Assembly: GCA_963930775.1 (NCBI GenBank)
Contig: OZ005706.1
Coordinates: forward strand, 4,826,545 to 4,890,544
DNA length: 64,000 nucleotides
Direction of reading: 5' to 3'
Source of the DNA: Cliona cf. orientalis
Taxonomy: Eukaryota; Porifera; Demospongiae; Clionaida; Clionaidae
The translations under genes were made by a program, and so were the position numbers. Below the pieces are notes generated by a model. The model did not search any database. It saw only the letters and a program-made list of their open reading frames with translations, and was not told the origin of the DNA. This document shows positions 16,466-28,199 of the stretch, in pieces. The number at the start of each line of letters is the position of its first letter. The stretch's first letter is position 1.

Positions 16466-16529
16466 GAACAGACTCAAGCATCAACAGTGCACCAAGTGCG
16501 AACCCAAGAATGATGACTAGCTTTCCCAT
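16413..16529 (-). pseudogene. Orphan signal-peptide ORF, duplicate copy 1
   Basis: Reading down from the ATG at 16529 gives MGKLVIILGFALGALLMLES. It has a lysine near the start, then a long hydrophobic core, as in a signal peptide or first transmembrane helix. At about 16465 the frame enters the repeat at 16316-16465 and stops a short distance later (38 codons). The second copy at 22997 has the same start with small changes. It looks like a first exon cut off from its gene. A tandem array begins about 414 bp upstream in this copy and 411 bp upstream in the other. The mature protein cannot be identified. Confidence 0.4.
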
Positions 16530-16942
16530 GGCTATGTAGTGGCATGCAGGCTTATTAACTGTGATTTTGAATGTTCAGATCTTTCTCTGATGGGAAGTTT
16601 TCACGTTGCTGTTTGCTTGAGTTGGGCTCCTTCATAGGATGGTAGTGATTGAATGTATGCATGTATTTAGCTATAATAATAATATTCAAGAATTAATTAA
16701 TTATGCTTGAATCTTTATTATGCTTTCCTCGTGCAAAGTCAAATGTATGGTTTCAGAGGATTCTTGACTGTGTGGAAGTGTGATCTCATTAGTTGTGAAG
16801 AAAGTGACTTGGTTGCTAATAATAGAGCAGTTTAGCTTCTGTTTGCGGTGCTTATAAGTTGAGGCAAGAAAATAATATTTATTATTTAATTATTTAAGGT
16901 ATTGCAATTGTGAAGAAGGCAGCTAGTTGCCAATAATAGAGC

Positions 16943-17480
16943 AGTTCAGCTTCTGTTTATCTCTAGATAATAAGTCAGATTGTTTATACCCAACATGCAT
17001 GCCGGAATTAACTATTTTATGGGTATAATAATAATATTATAAACTTGAAATGATGTTTATATTCCGCCACCGGTACCGTTTTTTACAGTTTAGCTTCTGT
17101 TTATCTCTAGATAATAAGTCAGATTGTTTATACCCAACATGCATGCCGGAATTAACTATTTTATGGTTATAATAATAAACTTGAAATGATGTTTATATTC
17201 CGCCACCGGTACCATTTTTTCCAGTTTAGCTTCTGTTTATCTCTAGATAATAAGTCAGATTGTTTATACCCAATATGCATGCCGGAATTAACAATTTTAT
17301 GGGTATAATAATAATATTATAATAAAGAAAGTGATGTTTATATTCCGCCACCGGTACAGTAACTGTTTATTATAGTTTAGCTTCTGTTTATCTCTACATA
17401 ATAAGTCAGATTGTTTGTATTACGCAACATGCTTTGGTATATAAAAAATGATGCTTGTATTCCGCCACCGGTACCGCCAT
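16943..17480 (+). repeat. Tandem array, 4 units of ~136-150 bp
   Basis: Units begin with AGTTTAGCTTCTGTTTATCT near 16943, 17085, 17221 and 17373. Each ends in a (T)TATTCCGCCACCGGTAC-like block. The last unit is shorter and diverged. The array lies 5' of the minus-strand signal-peptide ATG at 16529, so its position is compatible with a promoter or enhancer role. This is inference from position only. Confidence 0.75.
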
Positions 17481-18315
17481 AGCATGCTGGTACTGTTGAA
17501 ATTGTTATATAGTACTGAAACCATGCAAAATAAAGGATACTAATTATTACTGAAGTCGCTTAGCTACCAGCCTATTAAATTCCCATGGAAAACCAGTGCA
17601 TATAGCTCCCGCAAGGTCTAGTGTAACTGACTTATAATAAGCCGGCCTATAATAAGAAGTATTTTAGCAGGCTAGGCTAGGGGTGTGATCATTTCTCACA
17701 TTACAGCTGAATTGGTCAAATTGAATAATACGTACGTAGCTATTTGCACAGTGACGATCAATAGAAAAAAAAATTGGGACATGAATCACATGATCACATA
17801 TAATATATAGTAATGAATTTAATTATATATTGCATTGAAATGAAATTGATGTTTGGCTTGCTTCTATTCTTTGGAATCTTGTTACTGCAGTAAAGGGGAA
17901 CGAACACAGTCATGATTGTGCAATCTTTCAGCCTCCCTCATACTCTCTCCCTCTTTCTGTTCCTATAGCTAGCTACTTCTCTATGAAAGTCCCTCCCTCT
18001 CACTCTTAGTCTCTCCCTCTCTTTCCATAGATAAGTCCATCATTTTCAAAGCAAAGAGTAAAGATTATCTATTCATCTTTTCTCTTGCCTGTAGGAAGCC
18101 AATAATGATGGCTATCCCTGCCGCCAGAGCACACAACACTCAAGTTGTGCTGTACACCAAGTTGCTAGGAATCAGGTGTAGCTCAATGTGCCAATTGCCA
18201 GTGCATGTGTGTGTCTCATGTGGTCACTACGGTACCTTAGCGACTTGGCTTAAAACACAATTTGCGAGTACTAAATTTTACGATTTGTATGTGAAAATGG
18301 TACAGGGCCATGGGA

Positions 18316-18666
18316 TACCGTAGACTCGGGTTATTAAGCGCACCTCGTTATTAAGCGCACATTTTTTAATAAGCGCATGCTGCCTTCCTACTACTAGCAT
18401 TGGCTAATAAGCGCATACTCAACAAATGTAGCCTAGCTGTTCACTGTAGCTTTCTGATCAGGTTACCGTCCCTTTTGATGGCTCTGCTACTCACTTGATA
18501 GCTCTACCAGTGCAGTATACTTCGATCCCTCACGTGGATCACGACCGCCCGTGAGGGGGTGTGGCTAAACTGCTCTCGTTAATAAGTGCACATTTTTTAT
18601 TAAGCGCATATTTCCTTACCACCAAGAGTAATAAGCGCATGCGCTTAATAACCCGAGTCTACGGTA
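18316..18666. mobile_element. MITE-like element with 27-bp TACCGTAGACT inverted repeats
   Basis: The first 27 bases (TACCGTAGACTCGGGTTATT and on through AAGCGCA) are repeated perfectly inverted at 18640-18666. The word TTATTAAGCGCA or TTAATAAGCGCA recurs several times inside both ends. There is no coding capacity. Copy 2 of the segmental duplication (about 24645-24680) lacks it, which gives a natural comparison site. The TA at each border suggests a TA target duplication. Confidence 0.85.
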
Positions 18667-19149
18667 ACCCCTTTGCAAAGCGTGGGCGAAAAAATTTATG
18701 CCATGCCTATTTTACGGTTAACGAGTTAGCCAACGATCACAGTGCTTTGTTTTGGCTACCTTTCTTGGAGAAATGTCACTTATGGCTGTATAATCGTGAG
18801 ATTTTCGACCATCCACATCGTATTTCCGTACTATTATAGGCTATGATTTCTCTATATTGGAATATAGCTAAGTTGCTTTGCCCACCTCTGAGATTTTATA
18901 CGAGGCATCTGCCTCAGTTGTCTCTATGGTAGCTACTTTCAAATCAAATAAAGGAAATAATAATGTGGTGTATTTGTTGAGTTTTGTATCGAGCATTATT
19001 GTGTATGGTTGTGCATGATGTCATTATTAGCTATGTCATGCATTTTTAGCGCATGTGCATTGTTCAGTTGCTCCTGATGTTCTTTCTGTCAATGTCTCTC
19101 TTCTCTGTCAATAATATTCTACTTGAATCCACGCTCAAATACGACAAAT

Positions 19150-19584
19150 AACTAGAGCTCTATAGAGCACATACCCCGCGCACACATTGCGCAATCTATA
19201 GATCTGCTTTTGTTGCTGCAGCCGAACGTGTTCCATTAGCATTATTGACGACCTTTACCAGCCATAATATTCAATGTTATGCGCATGAGCAGAAAGCACC
19301 AGGTCTGTATGCATAATGCATTGAGTGGGCACTGTTGATAGGTGTGGTTACGAAGGCTAACAAAAAGGCACTATTTGTGACGCTCGTGGACTATATCCCT
19401 CGATTCGAAACACGCTGAAGCCAGTTTTTCGCCAAATTCGACTGATTCATTGTGCTTACCAGTCGCTCAGGTGCCTAGATATCGAGATATGGCGATTTTT
19501 TTTGCTAACGACAACAACAATAATGACGACAACGATGATACGACCGATTACTTTATCCCTTGCGCATGCGCGTGGGGTAATTAG
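19150..19584. mobile_element. MITE-like element, CTAGAGCTCT/ACCCCGCG family, copy 1
   Basis: Begins AACTAGAGCTCTATAGAGCA then TACCCCGCGCACACATTGCG. It ends CTTGCGCATGCGCGTGGGGT, which is roughly the inverted complement of the second block, giving imperfect ~20-bp inverted ends. Copies occur at 21432-21952 and 62036-62408. The interior shares GAAACACGCTGAAGCC and CGAGATATGGCGAT with the second copy. Non-coding. Confidence 0.7.
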
Positions 19585-19622
19585 TATGATTATAATGAGT
19601 ACAACTCAGAATTGCATGGCTT

Positions 19623-20107
19623 GTTACGACGCAAATGCGATCTAACGCAAATGCGATCTATAAACACTTAGAAAAATTCGACAGGGAAAAAAAAGAAAAA
19701 AGTTAAAGTGTACGGCAACATTCGAACCCGCTGCTCTATTCCGTCCCATACACAAGAGCCCAAGCACTCGGCCACCACCATTGTTGCTGCTGGCAGCCGT
19801 TATTTCAACTATTTTATAGATAAACCCTATATAACCCAGCCCCTCCCACACTAACCCTGCTAACCATTCACAACCCAGCCCCAGACCTCCCAGCCCCTCC
19901 AGCACGTATACGCAAACCCTAGAGACTAACCCTGCTAACCATTCGCAACCCATCCCCAGACCTCCCAGCCCCTCCCACACTAACCTGCTAACCATTCGCA
20001 ACCCATCCCCTGACCTCCCAGCCCCTCCCATCCATATCGTCCAGCGATCACGGCGGCGTACGTACCGGCGTATCGCGACCGGGTCGGGATCGCATTTGCG
20101 TCGTTAC
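19623..20107. mobile_element. Inverted-repeat element carrying a degenerate tandem repeat
   Basis: The arm GTTACGACGCAAATGCGATC at 19623-19642 pairs with GATCGCATTTGCGTCGTTAC at 20088-20107 (19 of 20). Between them, 19850-20030 holds three to four copies of a ~57-63-bp unit (AACCCTGCTAACCATTCGCA, CCAGACCTCCCAGCCCCTCC). The minus-strand Gly/Leu-rich open frame over this stretch is a by-product of the repeat, not a gene. Confidence 0.65.
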
Positions 20108-20181
20108 ATGGCTAACTATGAACTTTGATAACTGTTTATCAAAAATATCAATAACTGGTCAAAGTTTTTGTTCTGACTAAA

Positions 20182-21124
20182 TTAGGCGTTTACTATCTGC
20201 ATTGTGCATGAAGCCACGCTTCCCTTAGATCCAGAAAACATCACTCGTTCAAATTTCAGGCCAGGTATGTGTCCTGAAATATCACACTTGTTGCTTCCTG
20301 AGAAGGGACAGTCAAAATTCAGCCTGAATTCTCCTGAGCTGCCCTTTGTAGTCAATTTCATCTGGCCAGTTGTTCCAGAAGGTGAGCTTGCTCGCTGTAA
20401 ATAGAAAATGCAGGAATGCATTCTGCTTAAAATCTATAATAATGCTGGAATATACATTGTGCATGAAAACTGCAGCTTAGTGAGGATCGGTTTATGCATG
20501 CACGATCATTAACTGGCACACTAATAAAATACCATATTTCTTCTAAAAATTCGGCACTCTTTACCGAATGATTGAAAATTTAATAGTCTCTAATTTTCGG
20601 TGAAGGTTGTCACACGTATATGCTATAAACAGGAATAGAATACGCATTCAGACAGAATGTTGAATATTAACCTCTAAAAATTCAGCGAAGCTAAAGCAAT
20701 ATTATTATTTCATGCCGAATTCTTAGAAGAAATACGATAATACATGTGTTATTATTGAATCTTGGTGTGAACATACTCCTTGAGAAGCAAATGTCATAAT
20801 GTCTTTTGTATAGATAGGAAATTTTGGAGATTTATCTGGCATCCATTTTCCCCATGAGAGATATGCAGTTCCAGCAATATCCTTGCCACTCAAGTTTATG
20901 ATGGTTCCATGAAACTGCAGCTTCTCATACTGTACTTCAGCATTATCGCTCCTATCATAGAAAGTAGATGATAATAATGCAATTAAGCTATAATTATTGT
21001 ACCTGTCCAACAGATTTCGCAAGCTTTCAATGGTAGAAGTTTCACCAAGAGGGGCACTGCTGAGTATGATGACTGTCAGCATCCAAGCAAAGCCCAACTT
21101 TACTGGAATAATGTTCATCTTCAA
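20182..21124 (-). CDS. Secreted aegerolysin-like protein, paralogue 2 (3 exons)
   Basis: Minus-strand exons are 21124-21003, 20951-20777 and 20394-20182. Introns are GT-AG, 51 and 382 bp. The product is 169 aa, or 167 from the second ATG at 21118, which lines up better with paralogue 1. The signal peptide is hydrophobic (LGFAWMLTVIILSSAPLG). The second half reads FASQGRASSPSGTTGQ, then FRLNFDCPFSGSNKCDIS, closer to the aegerolysin signature (GR..SP.GT.G and a DCP-type loop) than paralogue 1. Exon boundaries and phases match paralogue 1. Intron 2 is enlarged by a 210-bp inverted-repeat element. Family knowledge: aegerolysins are small acidic membrane-lipid-binding proteins. A secreted animal member would be notable; the family call needs a profile search. 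The coding frame is undamaged. Confidence 0.68.
20530..20739. mobile_element. MITE-like element in intron 2 of secreted-protein gene 2
   Basis: The end TACCATATTTCTTCTAAAAA (20530 onward) pairs with the inverted TATCGTATTTCTTCTAAGAA (down from 20739), continuing to ATTCGGC, with three mismatches in 26. It is 210 bp and non-coding. It accounts for the larger size of this intron compared with paralogue 1 (382 against 222 bp). Confidence 0.75.
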
Positions 21125-21431
21125 GGTCGATTCTCCAAGTCCTTCTGTAATGGTATTGAAATGCTATACCAAAGATCAAATTTAAATAAAATTGGAGTGT
21201 GTGGGAGGGGGCCAACTGCCACTGTCTGTTGATGAACACTAGCTGGTACCTCTATAGCAGCTACTCTTCCTCAGGCTTCCCATTGACAATATCAGCCAGG
21301 GCTTCCTATTGAAAGAGAATAATAATTATTTATAGTTCCTGGGACATAGTACTATCATTAAGTAATTATATTATTTTGTTAACATGGTTCCAGAATTTCA
21401 ATGGCGCTAGCTCCAAGTGATCTTCATATTC

Positions 21432-21952
21432 AACTAGAGCTCTGTAGAGCACATACCCCGCGCGCACATTACGCAATCTATAGATCTGCTTTTGTTGCTG
21501 CTTGGTTGTATCAAGGACTTATTGACCCCATAAGCCATTGGTTGTATCATAGATAGCATATAGGGCTCCTGGTGATAAGCTGCAAAACACCACTAACTCT
21601 CTCTGCGAATAGCTAGCAGCCAAACGTGTACAACTAGCATTATTGACGACCGTTACCAGTCCATAATATTCAATGTTGTGCGCATGAGCAGAAAGTACAG
21701 TGGGCACTGTCGATAGGCGTGGTTACGAAGGCTAACAAAAAGGCACTATTTGTGGCGCTCGTGGACCATATCCCTCGATTCGAAACACACTGAAGCCCAT
21801 TTTTTGCCAAATGCGACTGATTCATTGTGCTTACTAGTCGCTCAGGTGCCTAGACCTCGAGATATGGCGATCTTTGTGCTCACGACGAAAACAACGACGA
21901 CAACGACACGACCGATTACTTTACCCCTTGCGCATGCGTGCGGGGTAATTAA
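21432..21952. mobile_element. MITE-like element, CTAGAGCTCT/ACCCCGCG family, copy 2
   Basis: Begins AACTAGAGCTCTGTAGAGCA, followed by TACCCCGCGCGCACATTACG, and ends TTGCGCATGCGTGCGGGGTA. Interior words match copy 1, but a block of about 115 bp near 21503-21618 (TTGGTTGTATCA repeated twice) is extra here. Non-coding. Confidence 0.7.
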
Positions 21953-22137
21953 TACTCCTGGGCGAACAAATAGTTTTCCATCTTTAAAGTTGAAATTTTG
22001 ATTTCGATGATGGCAACCTGACCACTACACCCAGATGTGACAATATATAATAATATTATTATTATAAAGATTGACTCTACAGAAACTCTTATGTAATGTG
22101 TGTACCACTCTTTTTCTCTATCTCTCTCTCCTGTACG

Positions 22138-22531
22138 CAGTGGCGTATCTAGAGAATTTGTGTTAGTGGGGCCCAGCTGAGGTGTGCTTTAGCACACCCA
22201 AACAGGGGTATGCCCCCCAGGAAATTTTGAAAAGCAGCTCTCATAAGAGCAATTCTGGTGCATTCTGGGCGGTATATTATTCTAGCACACATTATCTGTA
22301 AATAATAATTATTAAAAACTGCTAAAAGTATCCTTCAGTGGATTTAATTACTTTAACACATCAGAGATGTGGTCTAAATTCACTTTCGGTCAACATTTTT
22401 TCTTTGCTTAGAGGCCCAAGTATAGAAAACAGGCAAATTTATGTTTAACCCCAAATTTTTGGACAGAGGAGTAGCCTAGGGTGGGCACTTTGAGTGTATT
22501 TAGCAGGGCCCCTGCCTTAGATATGCCACTG
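22138..22531. mobile_element. MITE-like element with CAGTGGCGTATCTAG ends
   Basis: The end CAGTGGCGTATCTAGAG at 22138 pairs with an inverted CAGTGGCATATCTAAGG at 22531, about 14 of 17 matching. It is 394 bp with no credible coding frame. Its first ~80 bp and the ~125 bp of preceding DNA recur inverted at 25955-26155. Confidence 0.65.
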
Positions 22532-22919
22532 CCTATAGCTATACGTAAGAGTAATTGCCGAGTTACTGTTACTGTAATATATTGTCTCAGGGCAGTGAAT
22601 TTTTGTCTCCTAGCTTTTCTATTAACATTCCAAGTTTCCAGACATCCACCCATTCTTGTACTATGTGGAGGAATCCAAAATGATAACCAAAATGAATTGT
22701 TAGCACACAAAAATCGAAAATAGGGGGAGAGTTGAGACTTGATATGTGCACATGAATTGCAACATTTTGATTATAACTGCAGGCCCCAAATTATGGATGT
22801 TCTATGTAGCTACTTGTAAATTGCCTTTTTAGCCATATATAACAACCTCCCTGCATTGTCTACATCGATGAGCTCGATATGGATGCAGTGGGTCGTTCAA
22901 GAGGGTGAGCAAACTACAT

Positions 22920-24930
22920 AATAAATAGCTTGAACAGACTCATAAGCATCAACAGTGCATCAAGTGTGAACCCAAGAATGATGACTAGCTTTCCCATGGC
23001 TAGTTGGAGATACGTAGTGGCATGCAGGTGTGATTTTGAACATTCTGGTCTTTCTCTGATGGGCAGTTTTCGTGTTGCTGCTTGCTTGAGTTGGACTCCT
23101 TCATAGGATGATGGTGATCAAACGTATATATGCATGTATTCAGCTATAATAATAATAATAATAATTAACTATGCTTGAATCTTTATTATGCTTTCCTCCT
23201 GCAAAGTCAAATGTATGGTTTCAGAGGATTCTTGACTGTGTGGAAGTGTGATTTCATTAGTTGTGAAGAAAGTGACTTGGTTAGCAGTTTAGCTTCTGTT
23301 TGCGGTGCTTAAGTTGAGGCAAGAAAATAATTTTTTATTTTGTGATCTCATTAATTATTTAAGGTATTGCAATTGTGAAGAAGCAGCTTGGTTGCCAATA
23401 ATAGAGCAGTTTAGCTTCTGTTTATCTCTAGATAATAAGTCAGATTGTTACACCCAACTAGCATGCCGGAATTAACTATTTTGTGGGTATAATAATAATA
23501 TAAAAAACGATGTTTATAATCTGCCACCGGTACCGTTTAATACAGTTTAGCTTCTGTTTATCTCTAGATAATAAGTCAGATTGTTACACCCAACTAGCAT
23601 GCCGGAATTAACTATTTTATGGGTATAATAATAATATAAAAAACGATGTTTATAATCTGCCACCGGTACCGTTTAATACAGTTTAGCTTCTGTTTATCTC
23701 TAGATAATAAGTCAGATTGTTTATACCCAACATGCATGCCGGAATTAACTATTTTATGGGTATAATAATATTTATATTCCGCCATCGGCACTATTTATTA
23801 AATTAGCCAATATATAGCATGCCGGTACTGTTGAAATTATTGTGTAGTACTGAAACCGTGCAAAATAAAAGATACTAATTATTACTGAAGTCGCTTTAGC
23901 TACCAGCCTATTAAATTCCCATGGAAAACCAGTGTATATACGTAGCTCCCGCAAGGTCTAGTACAACTAACTTATAATAAGGTGGCCCATAATAAGAAGT
24001 AATTTTAGCAGGCTAGGCTAGGGGTGTGATCATTTTCTCAGATTGCAGCCGTATAATTATAACTTCAGATGCGTTGTTATATATACCCCGGTACCAAAAC
24101 ATGTAGCCTCGTCCCCATGCCACTCAAACTCCCAAATGTTGAAAAAGATCAGCTAAAACGTGAGTGGGTGGGAGGATAGCATAGTTACAGATTACAAGTC
24201 AAAGCCAAATTAACTTTTTTAGTACCATGTTGAATTGGTCAAATTGAATAATACGTATATGCACAGTGACAATCAATAGAAAAAAAATTTAAGACATGAA
24301 TCACATGATCACATACATGATAAAACATGGCATTATAGTAATGAATTTAATTCTACATTGCATTGAATGAAATTGATGCTTGGCTTGCTTATATATTCTT
24401 TGGAATCTTGACACTGCAGTAGCTGTGCTGTACACCAAGTAGCTAGGAGTGAGCTACGTACAGCTCAGTGTGCCAACTGCCAATGCATGTGTGTGTGAGT
24501 GTGTGTCTCATGTGGTGAAAAATTTTCACTACCTTAGGGTGACAATTATTAAATTTTGCAGGTATACATTTTCTGGTTTAAAACACAATTTGCGAGTACT
24601 AAATTTTGCGATTTGTATGTGAAAACAGTACAGATTCATGGGATTGAAATTTCAGTAAGGCAGTTTAATAGGATAACCCCTGTGCAAAGCATGGGCGAAA
24701 ACGTTTATGCCACACCCACATTTTGCAAAACCACGCCCATTTTTAGCCAACGATCACAGTGCTTTGTTTTGGCTACCTTTCTTGGAGAAATGCCACTTAT
24801 GGCTGTATAATTGTGAGGTTTTCGACGGTCCACGTCGTATTTCTGCACTATTATAGGCTATGACTTTTCTATATTGGAATGTAAGTTGCTCTGCCCACCT
24901 CCTCTGAGATTTTATACGAGGCAGCTACCT
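22920..24930. repeat. Segmental duplication, copy 2
   Basis: Collinear partner of 16465-18900. It contains the second signal-peptide ORF (ATG at 22997 on the minus strand, MGKLVIILGFTLDALLMLMS, stop after a few more codons) and a three-unit tandem array (23408-23790, period 135 bp, again ending in a GCCACCGGTACCG-like block). It also has an extra segment around 24050-24210 not in copy 1, and lacks the 351-bp element of copy 1. Confidence 0.75.
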
Positions 24931-25950
24931 CAGTTGCCCGAGTCTATGGTAGCTATGCCTCTGAGAGCTAACACGTTCTAATGCTCTATAGGGCATAAGC
25001 TAATGTTAGCGGATACAAAATTTTGTGTTTTTGGATCAATATCAAACATTAGTACCTGCAAATATTAGTCACCCTAAGGTATGGTAGTCGATAATTAGGC
25101 CACTCCAAGTCAATCATTAGTTTCTGGTCACACAAAGTGTCTCAACTACATGCAGGCAGATGGGACGAAGACTAAACAATTTAGACAGGAAGAGGAAGTA
25201 CTTAAATCAATGCCACAGATGCATGGTCAGCAAACCTCAAGTGCAAACAACAGCCTGTCACATACAGCTCTTCAATATATGAGCTATACAAGTATACAAG
25301 CAGTTTACTAGTAACAGTAAAATTTAATCCAGAATGACAAACCACAGTGCAGTAATATTCAATCACCATCATGGAATGTGCAGCAGGCAATGAGCTCGAG
25401 AGTATCATATGACTCAATACGTCATTTTATGTCATTTTTTCTATGAATATCATTATAGTCCTCATAAATAATTGGCTTTTCAAAATATCATGCGGGCAGG
25501 TGACCAGAAAGTACTGATTAATTTGGAGCTCTTTGCATTATTTTGCAGTATCGATTGGTGAAGGAATGACCAACCAAACAGTACAAAGGGCACCTGCAAT
25601 GAATTAGAGCTAGAATACTGGATGTTGGCAACACTTCTTTCATTGTGACCTGTTCTGTCAGTGGTGGAGAAAGAGACTGTAGCTCCTGGAAGCACTGAGC
25701 CATGTGGCTGGGAGTGTGGAGAGAAGAGAGGGAGGGAAGGAGAGGGAGAGAAAGAATTTGTAGTGTATAGGGGGAAGGAGAGATATTAGCTAGTGATAAT
25801 CATATAACATAATAATTCCAATGATCACAGACTGATCTTTTGTCCTGATCCACAGTCTTGGAAACAGTGGCCACTCATGTAAATATCTCTTTATTATGTC
25901 TAGTAACTGTTGTAGTCTCTGGATGTATAATAATTATACAGTGTATGGTT
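24931..25950. other. Non-coding stretch without recognised features
   Basis: AT-rich, with a GA-rich run (GGAGAGAAGAGAGGGAGGGA) at about 25715-25760. No frame with family resemblance, RNA gene or clear inverted-repeat element was found. Confidence 0.35.
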
Positions 25951-25954
25951 CCAG

Positions 25955-26155
25955 GGAAACTGAATTTTCAGTGGGTGCTGCTAAAGCACACTTCAGCTGG
26001 ACCCCACTAATTACAAATTGTCTAGATATGCCACTGCATACAGGGGAGAAAGACAGAGAAAAAGAGTGGTACACACATTACATAAGATTCTGTACAAATC
26101 AATCTTTATATTATTGACACATCTGGGTATAGTGGTCAGGTTGCCATCATCTGGG
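25955..26155 (-). repeat. Inverted duplicate of 22010-22220
   Basis: The reverse complement of 22010-22220: TCTAGATATGCCACTGC, then AAAAAGAGTGGTACACACAT, then TGGTCAGGTTGCCATCATC. It holds a truncated end of the CAGTGGCGTAT element plus its left flank, so host flank and element were duplicated together. Confidence 0.65.
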
Positions 26156-26334
26156 AAAAAGGTGACAAATTATTTGTCCCCCCAGCAGTATTAATTAAAA
26201 TTAATATGAAGATCACTTCAGTCTTGGATGATGTCCGGTAAATTATGCTTACATAGTACAATACATATAGCTTACTTAATCAAGGGAAGATAGAAGATCG
26301 AGTACAGTGACTGATATGCTGACAATGCAGACTA

Positions 26335-28195
26335 TTAAATTTTGGTGGCTGAAGTGTTAGGTTCTGAGATATGAAACTGCCACGGATTTGCACATTTCAG
26401 ACATGCTGAACATTGCAATAATAGTGACCACTGACTGATAAAAATGCCGTAAGTCATTCTGTAAATGGTTATCAGGAAAATGAAAATGAAGGGAAAAGCA
26501 ATCACCAACTGCATCATTGGCTGAAAGATGCTAGGTTTGTCTTTTAAGCTGGTAGTTGATGCTATAGTTATATAGAGGAAGGTTGCCATATGAAATAGCA
26601 AGATGCAGTCCATGATATTCATGCACTTCCTTTTATAAGGTCGACTTAAAGCAGTAACAAGAGCAGCAACTGAGAAAATAAATCTATGAACAAAATTTGG
26701 ATGCAACTTGAGAGTTACTACGCTAAAAGCCTCAGCAGAGTAAATTGTCATTCTGAGAAGAAAGTAGATTCCTGAATAGCTCCTCATATCTCTTGTACCT
26801 TCTAATCTGTCTCTGTAAGTACAGTGATATTTCTCCATAAAAGTGTTAAGGAAAATTAGTAATCTGCTGCTCAAACACTTTGAGAGAATATTCCGAAGGA
26901 TTCTTGTAGGATAAAAGAATAGCAAAAGTACAGGCAAGGTGACGAACAGAAGAAGCAGAAAAACTGAAAAATAGACCATAAATATCATAAAACTATCAGA
27001 TCTCTTTAATGTGACAGTAGTAAGATCAGCACTGAATATACATAATCATAAGATTTTTTGCCGTCCATCAGAGAATAGTTCTTTATCTCTTCAGAATCAA
27101 ATGTCAGCATAATCTGATACAAAACTTTGCTATAGGAAAGGATAAAGAAAGAAGCAAAGACATCGATGAGATCATGCACTCTCGGTGTTCCAGCCTCTCC
27201 TTAGTCGAACAAAGCATCCATGAAATGGCCTCCATAGCCACACGATTGGTCTAAAGTTACGACCATGGAGCTCAACACAAAACCATGTGAGTATAATTAG
27301 TAGGAAAGGGTAAAATGCCGTTATGTAGCCTAAAAAGTAGACATGAATAGGTCTTAACCTGCTACTAATGCAAAAGAGAGGCAAAACATAGTTAAAGAAG
27401 TCGAGATTAAATACTCCATATAAGGTAAGAATAATCTTAGTGCCTGTTCTAAGAGTATTTCCCCTGTCCGTGAACTTTATCTGACTGAATACAGACTCTG
27501 AAAGGCCACATTCGTCATAGAATCCCAAAACCACTAGCTGACCGTACATGATGAAGCAAGTCATTGGAGCGGAGGTTAGCCTGATTTGAAATACAAGAAT
27601 GAGAAGATAGAATAGAGTGAGTGGAATGAACTTGACAGCAAGATAAAGTAAGAAGCCTTTTATAATCCATGAATCATTGCACAAATAGCACATGTCAACG
27701 CATGATGCTGACTCGGATATTACAGGTGGACCATATCCACGTATACATTTATTGCACAGGTAATCTTCCCTATTCAGAGGCCCACACATGTACGGATTGA
27801 GTTCTATTATTCGGCAGCAGTATACCACTTGATCCATCCTTAATCACCGTCAAATTGTAGCCTTCCAAATATTTGTGCCTTATATTAACAGCAGAGATTA
27901 TTTCTCTAGTAGAATCATACGTCAATATGTGATGCGTGTCAGCGTACACACTTTCCCCTTCACATTTCAAAAATAGATGATCTATGCATTTACAATTGTG
28001 TACAACCTGATTGTACTCAAACCAAACTGATGGGCACTCAGTGCTGTTTTTATTCAACAGAGCTTGGCTATCTCTCTGAGAAAATTGAGCGTGTGTTGAC
28101 AAGGCAACTGCATGATGTGTCACTGACTGAAGCAATAGTATTATCCTCACCACCGTTGTCAAAAATTCCATTCTTATACTAACTCTGCATGCCAT
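26335..28195 (-). pseudogene. Cys-rich multi-pass membrane protein, paralogue A (frameshifted)
   Basis: Reading from the ATG at 28171 or 28195, the product starts with a signal peptide, then an extracellular part with NSTECPSVWFEYNQV and an EGF-like cysteine block (MCGPLNREDYLCNKC, then SESASCVDMCYLC). About 9-10 hydrophobic segments follow, with HGRNFRPIVWLWRPFH between them and SRPYKRKCMNIMDC near the end. Compared with paralogue B, a 5-nt gap near 27830, a 4-nt insertion near 27175 and another shift with a stop near 27025-27045 break the frame. I do not recognise a named family. The layout (secreted Cys-rich head plus polytopic tail) suggests a receptor- or channel-like surface protein. 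This copy is probably dead. Confidence 0.6.
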
Positions 28196-28199
28196 AATA

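Larger units (their letters stand above)
16465..18900. repeat. Segmental duplication, copy 1
   Basis: Collinear with 22920-24930. Shared sequence runs from TGAACAGACTCA through the signal-peptide ORF, the tandem arrays, CCATGGAAAACCAGTG, TTGGCTTGCTT and TTTGCGAGTACTAAATTTT to TTGGAGAAATG. Differences include array copy number (4 against 3) and an inserted inverted-repeat element at 18316-18666 that is absent from the other copy. The copies are clearly diverged by point changes and small gaps. Confidence 0.75.

Noticed and set aside
16943-17480. CRISPR-like appearance of regularly spaced repeats
   Set aside because: Units are 136-150 bp tandem copies without unique spacers, and the genome is eukaryotic.
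19642-20031. 129-codon Gly/Leu-rich minus-strand frame
   Set aside because: It is the translation of a C-rich tandem repeat within an inverted-repeat element.
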